Below are positions 33,047 to 41,507 of a DNA stretch of 64,000 nt, piece after piece. The DNA is from JACKIC01 sp964543795. GTDB lineage: Bacteria; Planctomycetota; UBA1135; UBA2386. The stretch's first letter is position 1, and every line of letters begins with the position of its first letter. Position numbers and translations under genes: made by a program. Below the pieces are notes generated by a model. That model was not told the DNA's origin. It saw only the letters and a program-made list of their open reading frames with translations, and made no database searches. The stretch spans positions 124,001 to 188,000 of the forward strand of contig CAZIZN010000007.1 of the NCBI GenBank assembly GCA_964543795.1. Reading direction: 5' to 3'.

Positions 33047-34384
33047 TCACCGCACGGCGCCGACGTGCCAGCGGGTGCGCAGCGGGTGCGGCGCCAGTAC
33101 CGCACGCACGCCGAGCGCAGCACCCGGTCCCTCGCCGGCGACGACGGCCCAGAGCCGCGTCGACAGCCGCGGATCGCGCATCGGCACGATCCGCGCGTAG
33201 GCACCGTCGAGATCGCTCGCCGCGACGACGCGCTCCTGGTCCATCGGCTTGCCGTCGTCGATCACGCGCCGGTAGAGCACGCGATGCCGCTCGCCGACCT
33301 TGCTGTAGAGCGCGATCGCCTGGGCGCCCGGGCCGCGCACGAGCGCGAAGTGCTCGTGGGCGATGTCGGCGCTCGTGATGCCCGGATCGTCGATCAGGGC
33401 CACCGTCTGCCAGTCGGTCCGGCCCGGGGCGCAGTGGGCGATCAGCAGCTGCCCGCGCTGGTCGGGCTTCGCCGCGCGCGCCGCCGGATAGAGGATCGTG
33501 CGGCCGCCATCGGGTCCGACGTGCAGCGCACTGCCGTTCGCGACGTAGAGCCCCGTGTCGGGCGCGACGCTGACCTGCACGTCGCCGGGCTGCTCGAACG
33601 CGCGCGAGCCCAGCGCGAAGCTGCGGTAGGCGATCATGCGGTGCCCGGGCTGGGTGCGGTAGGAGATGTGCGCTCTGCCGCCCACGAGCTGCAGGTTGCA
33701 CCAGACGCCGGACGACGCCGTGTTGACCTGGAACGGCCCCTGCCAGGCGCCCTGCTGCGGCGCACGCAGGAACAGGCCCGCGGCCCATTCGCCGACCCAA
33801 GGCTGCGGCGGCTGTTTGCGCGTCGACACGAGCGCCACGGCCGCGCCGTCGTCGCCGACCGCGAGGTCCCAGACGCCGTACTGGTCCGCATCGGCCGTGC
33901 CGCGCTGCAGGGCTTCGGCCTCGCCGAGCCACACCCGCCGCTCCGTGTCGAAGCGACGATAGAGCGCCGACATGAAGCGATCGCCGGGCAGGCCGCCGCC
34001 CCAGGCCAGGTGCAGCACGTCGGTCCCAGGCTCGCCGGCGATCGCGCCGGACTCGCTCCAGCTCTGCGGCACGATCGCGACCGACTGCCAGGAGCCGCCG
34101 TCGTCGCCCGAGCCGAAGAGCCACAGGTCGCGTCGGCCGCCCTCCGGCAGCGTGCGGATGCTGACGAGGCACCAGAGTCGGCCGCGCGCATCGAGGGCGA
34201 CGCCTTGCGAGAACGAACGTGCGCTCGTGACGAGGTGGCCGGGCAGGGCCTGGGCCACCTGCGGCAGGCCGTCCTCGGCCACCGGGCCGGCCGGCGCCAC
34301 CGGCACCGTCTGCGCCGCGCCGCGGCCGGCGAGCAGCGCGAAGGCGATGAGCGACAACCGGAGTGCGTCGGGTCGGGTGGGCAC
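33047..34384 (-). CDS. secreted sialidase-fold (BNR-like) protein
   Basis: About 445 residues from a GTG at 34384, which gives a signal peptide (DALRLSLIAFALLAGRGAAQ). One clear Asp-box (GSGDDGGSWQS) and repeated beta-propeller blades are visible (LWLFGSGDDGGSW, DLAVGDDGAAVAL, TGLYVANGSAL). The catalytic residues of true sialidases (arginine triad, Tyr/Glu pair) are not obvious, so it may be a binding protein. Located 63 nt upstream of the ABC ATPase on the same strand. The frame upstream of the GTG has an unlikely composition for a secreted protein. Confidence 0.75.
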   Translation of the reverse strand: MPTRPDALRLSLIAFALLAGRGAAQTVPVAPAGPVAEDGLPQVAQALPGHLVTSARSFSQGVALDARGRLWCLVSIRTLPEGGRRDLWLFGSGDDGGSWQSVAIVPQSWSESGAIAGEPGTDVLHLAWGGGLPGDRFMSALYRRFDTERRVWLGEAEALQRGTADADQYGVWDLAVGDDGAAVALVSTRKQPPQPWVGEWAAGLFLRAPQQGAWQGPFQVNTASSGVWCNLQLVGGRAHISYRTQPGHRMIAYRSFALGSRAFEQPGDVQVSVAPDTGLYVANGSALHVGPDGGRTILYPAARAAKPDQRGQLLIAHCAPGRTDWQTVALIDDPGITSADIAHEHFALVRGPGAQAIALYSKVGERHRVLYRRVIDDGKPMDQERVVAASDLDGAYARIVPMRDPRLSTRLWAVVAGEGPGAALGVRAVLAPHPLRTRWHVGAVR

Positions 34385-34679
34385 GAGTGGGGCGGGAAAG
34401 ACGTACCGCGCCTCGGAAGGGACCGTGGCAGCGCTGCTTGGCACTGCAAAGTAGCGGCGCCGGGCCCGCGGTCCAGCCCCTCGGACCCATCCCCCCCATC
34501 CCGTGGCGACCACGTCGCACCGCCCGGGACATTCTCCGGACACCATGGAACCAGCACCTGTCTCTGCCACGTCTAGCAGTCCTGCCCGGGCGATCCACCA
34601 GTAACCCCGCCACCGTGCGCCCCCGCGCCGCGGCGCTGGCGGTCGACCGGATCCCTCTCCCATCCCAAGGACCCCTGAC
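34385..34679. other. divergent intergenic region (no gene seen)
   Basis: 295 nt between two divergent genes for secreted proteins. I see no further ORF with credible coding bias. It presumably holds both promoters. Confidence 0.3.
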
Positions 34680-36413
34680 ATGCGCACCTCACTCAGCTTG
34701 CTCGGACTGCTCGCGACCGCCTCCGCGCTGGTCGCCCAACAAGCCTACCTCCCGCCCGACGCGGCGACCCAAGGCCTCGGCTCGAGCGCCAACTACTGGC
34801 GCGCGAATCCGTCGGTCCACCAGGGCATCTACGACTCGAGCCACTTCGGCGCACAGGGTCTGCTCGTGCCGGTGGTCATCAACAACCTCGAGTGGCGGGC
34901 CCAGACGGCCGCACTCACCCCCGCCATCAGCTGGCCGTCGGTCGACATCTGGCTCGGCTACAGCGCGACGGATTACGCGACGCCCGACCTGACCTTCGCG
35001 AACAACCGCAGCGCGAGCCACACGCTGGTCTACTCGGGCCCGGTCAACGCCGTCGCCGCGTCCGGCGGCACGCCGAACGACTTCGTCATCAACCTGCCGC
35101 TGACGACGCCGTTCACGTTCGATCCGGGTCTCGGCCAGGATCTGCTGATCGAGATCCAGATCAACAGCGCGCCGACGCCCGCGACCAACCTCGCCACCGA
35201 TTGCCCGTACGACGTCGCGATCTACCGCGCGCAGGCGGTGCGGTCGCCGACGTCGATCAGTCCCACGGGCGCGCTCAGCCGTTGGGCGCCGACGGTCCGT
35301 TTCGGCTACACGCCCGTCGCCAACGCGGCATTCCACGAGCCCTACGGCGCCGGTTGCGGCCGCGCTGCGACGTCGTTCTACGAGCAGTTCCCCGGCACCT
35401 TCCCGGTCAGCTCGAACGACCTCACGGGCTACACGATCAACATGATCCCGAACGGCGTGGGCTACGCGGTGTTCGCGTCGCCGGGCGCGACGGTCGTGCC
35501 CCCGACCACGCCGGGACTCGGCCTGCCGGACGACGGTCCCAGCGGCCCGCTCACCCTGCCGTTCGCGTTCCCCTACGTGGGCGGCAACAGCACCAGCACC
35601 GTCTACGCACACTCCAACGGCAGCGTGACGTTGAACGCGCCGGGGCCGCAGTACTTCAACAACGGCGGGAGCGTGCTCGAACTGCTCAACGCGACGCAGC
35701 ACTCGATCGCGGTGTCGATGCAGGATCTGCTCTGTGACGGCGCGACCAACGTGCAGAACGTGTTCGCCGAGCCCGACCCGACCAACCCGACGGGCTGCTA
35801 CCTGATCACGTGGTGGGACGTGCCCCCGTTCCTGACCGTGCCGAACCCCGCCGCCGGCCTGACCCGCATGCAGGCGGCCCTGTTCAGCGACGGCCGCGTC
35901 GAACTGCGCTACCACGCGCTGTTCAACGAATCGGACAGCTACACCGGCGCGGCGATCACGGGCTTCTCGCTCGGCGGAGCAGCCACCGATCCGGGCAACG
36001 CCGACCTCACCACGCAGGTCATCAACACGGCCTACCCCGAGTTCGAAGCACTGTCGCTGAGCGCCAGCCCGCGCCCCGTCCTCGGCCAACAGGTCAGCTA
36101 CACGCTGGGCAACATCCGCCCGACGGCGCAGCTCAGCCTCATGCTGGCGAGCTTCGTGCAGGCGAACCCCGGCATCCCGCTGAACTCGCTGGGCCTGCAG
36201 GCGCCGGGCTGCGACGCGCTCATCTCCCCGGCGGCGAGCTTCCAGTTCGGTCCCTACCTGTTCGGCGCGCAGGCGAGCTTCACGGCGACCTGGCCCGTCG
36301 GGCCGTACCAGGGCGTGCAGTTCTTCGTCCAGGGATTCTCGCTCGACCCGGCCATCAACCAGACGGGCGTCGCCTCGTCGAACGGGCTGCGCATCGTGCT
36401 CGACAACAACTGA
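34680..36413 (+). CDS. large secreted protein with Planctomycete C-terminal domain
   Basis: 577 residues. An AAGGA ribosome site precedes the ATG at 34680, and a signal peptide runs to about residue 20 (ASALVAQ). Residues 20-215 are beta-rich (IWLGYSATDYATPDLTF). Residues about 225-470 resemble a nidogen-like extracellular region (FAFPYVGGNSTSTVYAHSNG, MQAALFSDGRVELRYHAL). The last about 120 residues (ALSLSASPRPVLGQQVSY to SSNGLRIVLDNN) match the C-terminal domain shared by other secreted proteins in this window. Function unknown; probably a surface or matrix protein. A perfect hairpin terminator follows. Confidence 0.85.
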   Translation: MRTSLSLLGLLATASALVAQQAYLPPDAATQGLGSSANYWRANPSVHQGIYDSSHFGAQGLLVPVVINNLEWRAQTAALTPAISWPSVDIWLGYSATDYATPDLTFANNRSASHTLVYSGPVNAVAASGGTPNDFVINLPLTTPFTFDPGLGQDLLIEIQINSAPTPATNLATDCPYDVAIYRAQAVRSPTSISPTGALSRWAPTVRFGYTPVANAAFHEPYGAGCGRAATSFYEQFPGTFPVSSNDLTGYTINMIPNGVGYAVFASPGATVVPPTTPGLGLPDDGPSGPLTLPFAFPYVGGNSTSTVYAHSNGSVTLNAPGPQYFNNGGSVLELLNATQHSIAVSMQDLLCDGATNVQNVFAEPDPTNPTGCYLITWWDVPPFLTVPNPAAGLTRMQAALFSDGRVELRYHALFNESDSYTGAAITGFSLGGAATDPGNADLTTQVINTAYPEFEALSLSASPRPVLGQQVSYTLGNIRPTAQLSLMLASFVQANPGIPLNSLGLQAPGCDALISPAASFQFGPYLFGAQASFTATWPVGPYQGVQFFVQGFSLDPAINQTGVASSNGLRIVLDNN

Positions 36414-36484
36414 TCGGCCGGCGGACGCCGGCCCGGACTCCGCACGGAGCCCCGGCCGGAACCGGCCCGCCCGCGACCGAATGC

Positions 36485-36525
36485 AACGAGCGCTCGGGCC
36501 CGACTCGCGGACCCGAGCGCTCGTT
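36485..36525. terminator. bidirectional hairpin terminator
   Basis: A perfect 14-bp inverted repeat (36485-36498 and 36512-36525) with a 13-nt loop lies between convergent genes ending at 36413 and 36549. It is followed on the plus strand by TTCGTTCC-type sequence rather than a pure T-run. Position and strength make it a likely terminator for both genes. Confidence 0.75.
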
Positions 36526-36548
36526 CGTTCCAAACGCGGCGGAGCGGC

Positions 36549-37364
36549 TCAGCGCATCGGCTGAACGGCCGGCCTGCTGGCGGCCTGCTGGCCCTCGAAG
36601 GCCTCCCACATCGGGCGTTCGCTGTCCTTGAGGCCGCGCGTGTCGACCGTGCGGTCGATCGCCGCCTCGGGCGAGCCGGTGGCCATCGCCAGCAGCTCGG
36701 CGACCTCGTTGCCGCCGCCGAGCGCCGAGGCGGCCTGCAGGTAGGGGATCGCCTTCTGCGGATCGCCGAGGCGCAGCATGCAGACGCCGAGGTTGCGGTT
36801 GGCGGCGAGCAAGGCGTGTGCGGGCACGCCGGCACCCGGCGCGCGGGACAGCTCGGCGATCGCGCGCTGCCACTGCCGCTGGCTCATGAACTTCTCGCCG
36901 CGGTAGAGGTGCGTCAGCACAGCGGAGGAGAGCTTGCCGCTCACGGGCTCGAACTCCGTGACCTCGATCCAGGGCGTGTTCTGGAACGTGTTGCGCACGA
37001 CGCCCGTGACCTTGATGCGGTCGAAGATCGAGAGCTTGTAGAGCTCCTCGAGTTGGCCGTGGGTCTTGCTGAGGAACAGCATGCCGAACACGTCTTCGTA
37101 CTGGCCCTGCTGCCAGATCTGCTGCTCGTCCGCCCACACGTAGAAGTTCGCGAAGTCCGTCGGCGTGAACTTCGTGAAGAACGGGTTGGCGATCCGGCCC
37201 AGCGAGGCGAACTGGGCCGTGAACACGACCTTGACGTTCTTGAAGGCCTCGGGCTCGGCGCGCACGTCGGTGAGCGTCGTGGTGACGGAGACGCCGAAGT
37301 CGCGGTCCTGGGCAGGAAGCGCCGCGACGCCGAGCAGCAACGAAAGGGACAACAGGCTTCTCAT
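36549..37364 (-). CDS. exported TPR-like protein with N-terminal beta domain
   Basis: 271 residues. A signal peptide (MRSLLSLSLLLGVAALPAQ) is followed by a domain (about 25-165) with the pattern VKVVFTAQFASLG...FFTKFTP.DFANFYVWA and IKVTGVVRNTFQNTPWIEV, reminiscent of an OB-fold. A TPR-like helical segment follows (about 180-235; ALLAANRNLGVCMLRLGDPQKAIPYLQAA). No enzyme motif is seen. The ATG at 37364 was chosen for the signal peptide; the frame is open upstream through a small neighbouring gene. Probably co-transcribed with the 63-codon ORF upstream. Confidence 0.8.
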   Translation of the reverse strand: MRSLLSLSLLLGVAALPAQDRDFGVSVTTTLTDVRAEPEAFKNVKVVFTAQFASLGRIANPFFTKFTPTDFANFYVWADEQQIWQQGQYEDVFGMLFLSKTHGQLEELYKLSIFDRIKVTGVVRNTFQNTPWIEVTEFEPVSGKLSSAVLTHLYRGEKFMSQRQWQRAIAELSRAPGAGVPAHALLAANRNLGVCMLRLGDPQKAIPYLQAASALGGGNEVAELLAMATGSPEAAIDRTVDTRGLKDSERPMWEAFEGQQAASRPAVQPMR

Positions 37365-37402
37365 GGCTATGTGTGGGTGTCGGGTGACGTGAAGGTCCGC
37401 GG

Positions 37403-37594
37403 TCAGTCGGTGATCCGCTCCATCAACTTGCGCAGGGCCTGGTCCATCAGCTCGTCCGGAACGTCCTCCTCCGACTGCGCGAGCGCCCGCAGGTGCTGCA
37501 TGCGTTCTGCCTTCGGCAGACTGCGATCCATCAACTGCTCGACGATCTTCTCGACGCGTTCGGAAGTGCGTTTCGTCACGGATGTGGATTCCAA
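37403..37594 (-). CDS. small charged helical protein
   Basis: 63 residues if it starts at TTG 37594, or 58 from GTG 37579. It is rich in Lys, Arg and Glu (KRTSERVEKIVEQLMDRSLP, SEEDVPDELMDQALRKLMER) and predicted entirely helical, unlike an antisense artefact. It ends 38 nt before the downstream exported-protein gene on the same strand. Function unknown; a small regulatory or adaptor protein is possible. Confidence 0.55.
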   Translation of the reverse strand: MESTSVTKRTSERVEKIVEQLMDRSLPKAERMQHLRALAQSEEDVPDELMDQALRKLMERITD

Positions 37595-37805
37595 GGTGCG
37601 AAGCTGCGGCGCGGTCGCCCACGTCGCACCCCGGCTATCGGCGCCGGTGCCCGATCCGCTTGACGGTCCTTCGCGCGCGACGGACCAAGGCGAGACCGCG
37701 GGCGCGGAAGCGACCGCCGCGTCGGGCTGCCGGGCAAATGCTCAAGCGGCCGCCGCGCGGCCGCCGAATCGATGCGGAACTCACCACCGCCGTCCGCGAC
37801 CGCCC

Positions 37806-38900
37806 ATGCATCCGACACCCGCCTGCAGATCCGCTGCAATCCTCGCCACCCTGCTCGCCGCCGCCACCGCCGACCTGCCGTGCCAGGACGTCGTCCTGCA
37901 CGAAGTGCGGGCCGATGCCAACGGCCGCTGGATCGAGGTGCACAACCGCGGCGTCAACGCCGTCGACCTGTCGGGCTGGTCCCTGCACCACGCCACCCGC
38001 ACGCCGGGCTGGCCGCAGAACTACTGGTGGCCGTTCCCGTTCGGCACCACGATCGCCGCCGGCGGCTATCTGCGTGTGCACTGGTACCAGCCCGTTCCGG
38101 CGGTGCCGACGCCGGGCGAGCTCTACACCGGCGACACGCCGTGGCACTTCTCCTTCGGACTCGGCGCCGAGCAGCTGTCCGGCAGCGGCGGCGCCCTGGC
38201 GCTGCTCGATTCGCAGGACAACTCGATGATGAACACGGCGAGCGTGATCCGCGACTGGGTGAGCTGGGGCGGCGGCGGCTACACGCGCGAGCCGCTGGCC
38301 GTGCAGGCGGGCCGCTGGGCGACGGGCCGCTTCGCGCCGGCGATCACCGAGGGGGCGAGCCTGGCGCGCAACACGCCACAGATCGGCGCCCTCGCGAGCC
38401 CGGAGCTCGAGTGGTTCGTCGACGGCTCGCCGACGCCGCTCGCGGCCAACATCAGCGGTGCCGTCGTGGCCAGCCACGGCGAGGCGTGCACGCCGCCGGG
38501 GCACCGACTGTTCGGCCTGCCGACCCTGCGGGCGACCGCGCTGCCGATGATCGGCAACGCTTCGTTCGGCTACGCGATCGACAACACCACGGGCGTGTTC
38601 GGCGAAGTCGCGGTGTTCGTGTTCGCCGCCGCCGCGGCGCCGATGTCCCAGCCCGCGCTCCTGCCGGCCGTGCCCGGCAGTTCGTGCAGCACCGCGATCG
38701 ACGCCGGCAGCGTGCTCAGCTCCATCCTGCTGCCGACCTCGCCACTGGCGACCCAGGTGGCGCTGCCCTTGCACGGCGTCGGCCCCGCGTTCCTCGGCCT
38801 CGAACTGCACACGCAGGCGCTCGTGCTCGACTGGCTGCCGAACGCCTGGCCACCCTACCAGGGCGTTTCGAACGCGGTGCGGGTCGTGCTGGGCCAGTAG
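37806..38900 (+). CDS. secreted lamin-tail-domain protein with Planctomycete C-terminal domain
   Basis: 364 residues. A signal peptide (about 1-25) precedes a lamin-tail (LTD) domain: VVLHEVRADANGRWIEVHNR, VDLSGWSLHHAT, AAGGYLRVHWYQ, SGGALALLDSQDN. LTD domains occur in bacterial secreted proteins, often with nucleases or adhesins. No nuclease is present here. The C-terminal about 130 residues (GHRLFGLPTLRATALPMIGN to NAVRVVLGQ) match the domain seen at the C-terminus of other secreted proteins in this window. Start ATG 37806. Confidence 0.88.
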   Translation: MHPTPACRSAAILATLLAAATADLPCQDVVLHEVRADANGRWIEVHNRGVNAVDLSGWSLHHATRTPGWPQNYWWPFPFGTTIAAGGYLRVHWYQPVPAVPTPGELYTGDTPWHFSFGLGAEQLSGSGGALALLDSQDNSMMNTASVIRDWVSWGGGGYTREPLAVQAGRWATGRFAPAITEGASLARNTPQIGALASPELEWFVDGSPTPLAANISGAVVASHGEACTPPGHRLFGLPTLRATALPMIGNASFGYAIDNTTGVFGEVAVFVFAAAAAPMSQPALLPAVPGSSCSTAIDAGSVLSSILLPTSPLATQVALPLHGVGPAFLGLELHTQALVLDWLPNAWPPYQGVSNAVRVVLGQ

Positions 38901-38947
38901 CGCCGGACGCCGGCGGAGGTCCCGTGGCGGGCGACCCGCGGATCGCG

Positions 38948-39628
38948 TCAGGCCGCGCCTTCGCCGCGTTCCTTGGCCCACCGGCGCTGCACGCGCTCGG
39001 GCGCCTGGCCGCGCCGCCACAGCATCGCGATCGCGGTCGAGCCCCACTCGCGCAGGTCGAGGTCGACGTCCGTGTCGAAGTCGTCGGCGTCGAGCACGCC
39101 CGTTTCGAAGTGGAAGAGCACGCACCCCCCGGGCGCCGTGCGTTCGAGCAGGTGCCGCGCGCGCGCCATCGACTTGACCGGGTCCTCGACGACCATCGCG
39201 TAGGGCGGATCGAGGAACACGATGTCGGGCGCGATCTCGGCGTCGCTGGCCGCATCGGGGTCCGCGTCGGCGCGCGCGAAGCCGAACGCGGCGCGGTGCA
39301 TGACCGGCGGATCCCACGCGTCGGCGCGCAGCACGACGGAGCGTTCGACCGCGTCCGGACCGAGCATCTGCAGGTTCTGCCGCAGGATGTCGAGCGCACG
39401 GTTGTTCTTCTCCACGAAGAGCACCCGGCCGGCGCCGCGCGACAGGGCTTCGATGCCCGATGCGCCCGTGCCCGCGAACAGGTCCCAGACGATGGCGCCG
39501 TCGACGGCTTCGGCGAGGATGTTGAACAGGGCCTCGCGCACCTGACCGAGCAGGGGTCTCGTGCCGAGCCCGCGCACGGTCTTCAGCACCCGCCCGCCGT
39601 ATTCGCCGCCGATGATCCTGAGGCTCAT
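38948..39628 (-). CDS. rsmD: 16S rRNA (guanine966-N2)-methyltransferase
   Basis: 226 residues. RsmD hallmarks are MSLRIIGGEYGGRVLKTV at the start, RPLLGQVREALFNIL, the SAM-binding VWDLFAGTGASGIEALSRG, and the catalytic DPPY (in IVFLDPPYA). It methylates G966 of 16S rRNA in the 30S subunit. The ATG at 39628 gives the standard N-terminus; an upstream ATG at 39655 adds nine unlikely residues. About 25 residues longer than the E. coli protein, mainly in an acidic insertion (DADPDAASDAEIAPD). Confidence 0.94.
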   Translation of the reverse strand: MSLRIIGGEYGGRVLKTVRGLGTRPLLGQVREALFNILAEAVDGAIVWDLFAGTGASGIEALSRGAGRVLFVEKNNRALDILRQNLQMLGPDAVERSVVLRADAWDPPVMHRAAFGFARADADPDAASDAEIAPDIVFLDPPYAMVVEDPVKSMARARHLLERTAPGGCVLFHFETGVLDADDFDTDVDLDLREWGSTAIAMLWRRGQAPERVQRRWAKERGEGAA

Positions 39629-39709
39629 GTCAGAATCCCCATGGTGGCCGCGCACCGCTTCCGAAACAACCTCGGCAACCGGGCGGCCCTCGCCCGCTAG
39701 CAGTCAGCC

Positions 39710-41455
39710 TTGACGTCCGCACCCATCGCGATCGCCCTGCGCCTGCGGGGCGAAGACCACGCGCTCGAACCCGGGCGGGACTACCTGCTGGGTTCGGGGG
39801 ACGACTGCGATCTGCGCCTGCCGCTCGCCGGACCGCAGCACGCTCGGGTGCGCGTCGGGCCCGGGGGCGTCGAACTGACCGACCTCGACAGCGGACACGG
39901 CACCTGGATCGCCGGCGAGCGTCGCCGCACCGCGGTGCTGGCGCCGGGCGACGCCGCACGGCTGGGGCGCGAAGACATCCGCTTCGTCGCCGACGACGGC
40001 CGCGCGCGCATCGTGCCCGAACCGGCGCTGCGCCAGGCGGCGCGCCAGCGCCGCGTGGCCGCCGCCCGCGAACGGGTGCGCGAACGGGACACAGACCCCG
40101 ACTTCCAGCAGCTCATGGCGGAGGAACTGCGCCGCGCGCCGTGGCTCGGCCTGTCCGCCTTCCTGCACGTCCTGCTGTTGCTGCTGCTGTGGCTGACGCT
40201 GCCGCTCATGGAGCCCGGGGGGCGCGCGAGCGCTTCGGTGGACATCTCCTGGCAGGAAGGCACCGGACCGGCCGGCGAACCTCAGCCGCCGTTGCCCGAA
40301 CTCGCCACCGAGGCCGCCGAACCCTTCGAACCGCCGAGGGAGCCGGTCGATCCGGCGGACGACCCCGCCGCGCCCGCCGAGGAACCGACGCTGCGCGAGA
40401 CCCCGCTGCTCACGGGCAATCCCCGCCTCGCGCCGCGCCGCGGCGACGCCGGCGTCCGCGGCGACGGCGCCGTCGCGCTCGGCTCGGGCGGGTTCCGCAA
40501 GGCGGTCGAGGAACTGCGCCGCAGCGGGCTCGAGATCGTGTTCGTGTTCGACAGCACCGGTTCGATGACTCGTGCGATCGCCGACACCAAGGCGACCATC
40601 ACCGAGATGCTCGACGTGCTGCGCGCGCTCGTGCCGGACGCGCGCATCGGCCTCGTCACCTACCGCGACCGCGGGCACCGCGAGGACTACACGGTGCGTT
40701 CCGTGCCGCTCGGCATGGATCCCTGGCAGGCCGCGAACTTCGTGCAGATGGTGACGGCCGAAGGCGGCGGCGACCGGCCCGAGGCGGTTCGCGACGGCAT
40801 CGAGGCGGCGTTCGGCCAGCCGTGGCAGCCGCGCGCCAAACGCGTCGTGGTGCTCGCCGGCGACGCCCCGCCACACGCCGCGGACTTCGATCCGCTGCTG
40901 CAGCGCATCAAGGCCTTCGCGAAGGACGGCCGTTCGTTCGTGCACGCGCTCGTGACCTCGCCGGAGGTGGCCGGCGCCGACACGCACGACGCCTTCCAGG
41001 CGATCGCCGCCGCCGGCCGCGGTCAATGCGTGGCGATGCAGGACCGCGGGCGCATCCTGGAACTCGTGCTGCAACTCGCGGTGGGCCGCGAGTTCGACGA
41101 CGACCTGCGGCGCGTCGCGACGGCCGTCGCCGCGGAGGCCGACCGCGTGGACACCGCGTCGCTCGACCTCGCGCGGCGCGGCGGACGCGACCTGAAGCGC
41201 GCCCTGGAGGCCCGCCCGATCGCCGCCGAACTGCTGCACGCGCTGGCGCGGCGGCCGCGCCGCGACGTCTACGGCGAGTTGCTCGTCCTGCTCGATGCCA
41301 AGGATACTCCGGCGTCCACGCGGCAGGCGATCGCCTGGGTGCTGCAGCGCGGCCTCGACCTCGGCCAACCGCCGATCGATCCGGCCGAGCCGCAGCCGCC
41401 GGCCGCGGCGACGATGACCCGCTTGCGCTACCTCGTCGGCCGCCTGCCGGAGTGA
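39710..41455 (+). CDS. FHA-domain/VWA-domain membrane protein
   Basis: 581 residues from a TTG start. A forkhead-associated domain (about 5-95) has the phosphopeptide-binding pattern YLLGSGDDCDLRL, QHARV and TDLDSGHGTWI. A basic helix and one transmembrane segment follow (about 146-167, LGLSAFLHVLLLLLLWLTL), then a Pro/Glu-rich linker. The VWA domain (about 275-460) has MIDAS DSTGS at 281-285 and LVTYRDRG. It probably senses Ser/Thr phosphorylation inside the cell and binds a partner outside (inference). A kinase of the type encoded at the window's left end would be a plausible upstream regulator. Confidence 0.85.
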   Translation: MTSAPIAIALRLRGEDHALEPGRDYLLGSGDDCDLRLPLAGPQHARVRVGPGGVELTDLDSGHGTWIAGERRRTAVLAPGDAARLGREDIRFVADDGRARIVPEPALRQAARQRRVAAARERVRERDTDPDFQQLMAEELRRAPWLGLSAFLHVLLLLLLWLTLPLMEPGGRASASVDISWQEGTGPAGEPQPPLPELATEAAEPFEPPREPVDPADDPAAPAEEPTLRETPLLTGNPRLAPRRGDAGVRGDGAVALGSGGFRKAVEELRRSGLEIVFVFDSTGSMTRAIADTKATITEMLDVLRALVPDARIGLVTYRDRGHREDYTVRSVPLGMDPWQAANFVQMVTAEGGGDRPEAVRDGIEAAFGQPWQPRAKRVVVLAGDAPPHAADFDPLLQRIKAFAKDGRSFVHALVTSPEVAGADTHDAFQAIAAAGRGQCVAMQDRGRILELVLQLAVGREFDDDLRRVATAVAAEADRVDTASLDLARRGGRDLKRALEARPIAAELLHALARRPRRDVYGELLVLLDAKDTPASTRQAIAWVLQRGLDLGQPPIDPAEPQPPAAATMTRLRYLVGRLPE

Positions 41456-41490
41456 AGCCGGTCGGCACGGGCGCGAACGCCGCGCGACGC

Positions 41491-41496
41491 TATCCT
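41491..41496 (+). promoter_or_regulatory. -10-like hexamer TATCCT before moaA
   Basis: GCTATCCT ends 11 nt before the ATG at 41508, a spacing that predicts a leaderless or nearly leaderless transcript. Same box as at the ABC-F gene and argS. Confidence 0.45.
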
Positions 41497-41507
41497 CAGC
41501 CGCCCCG

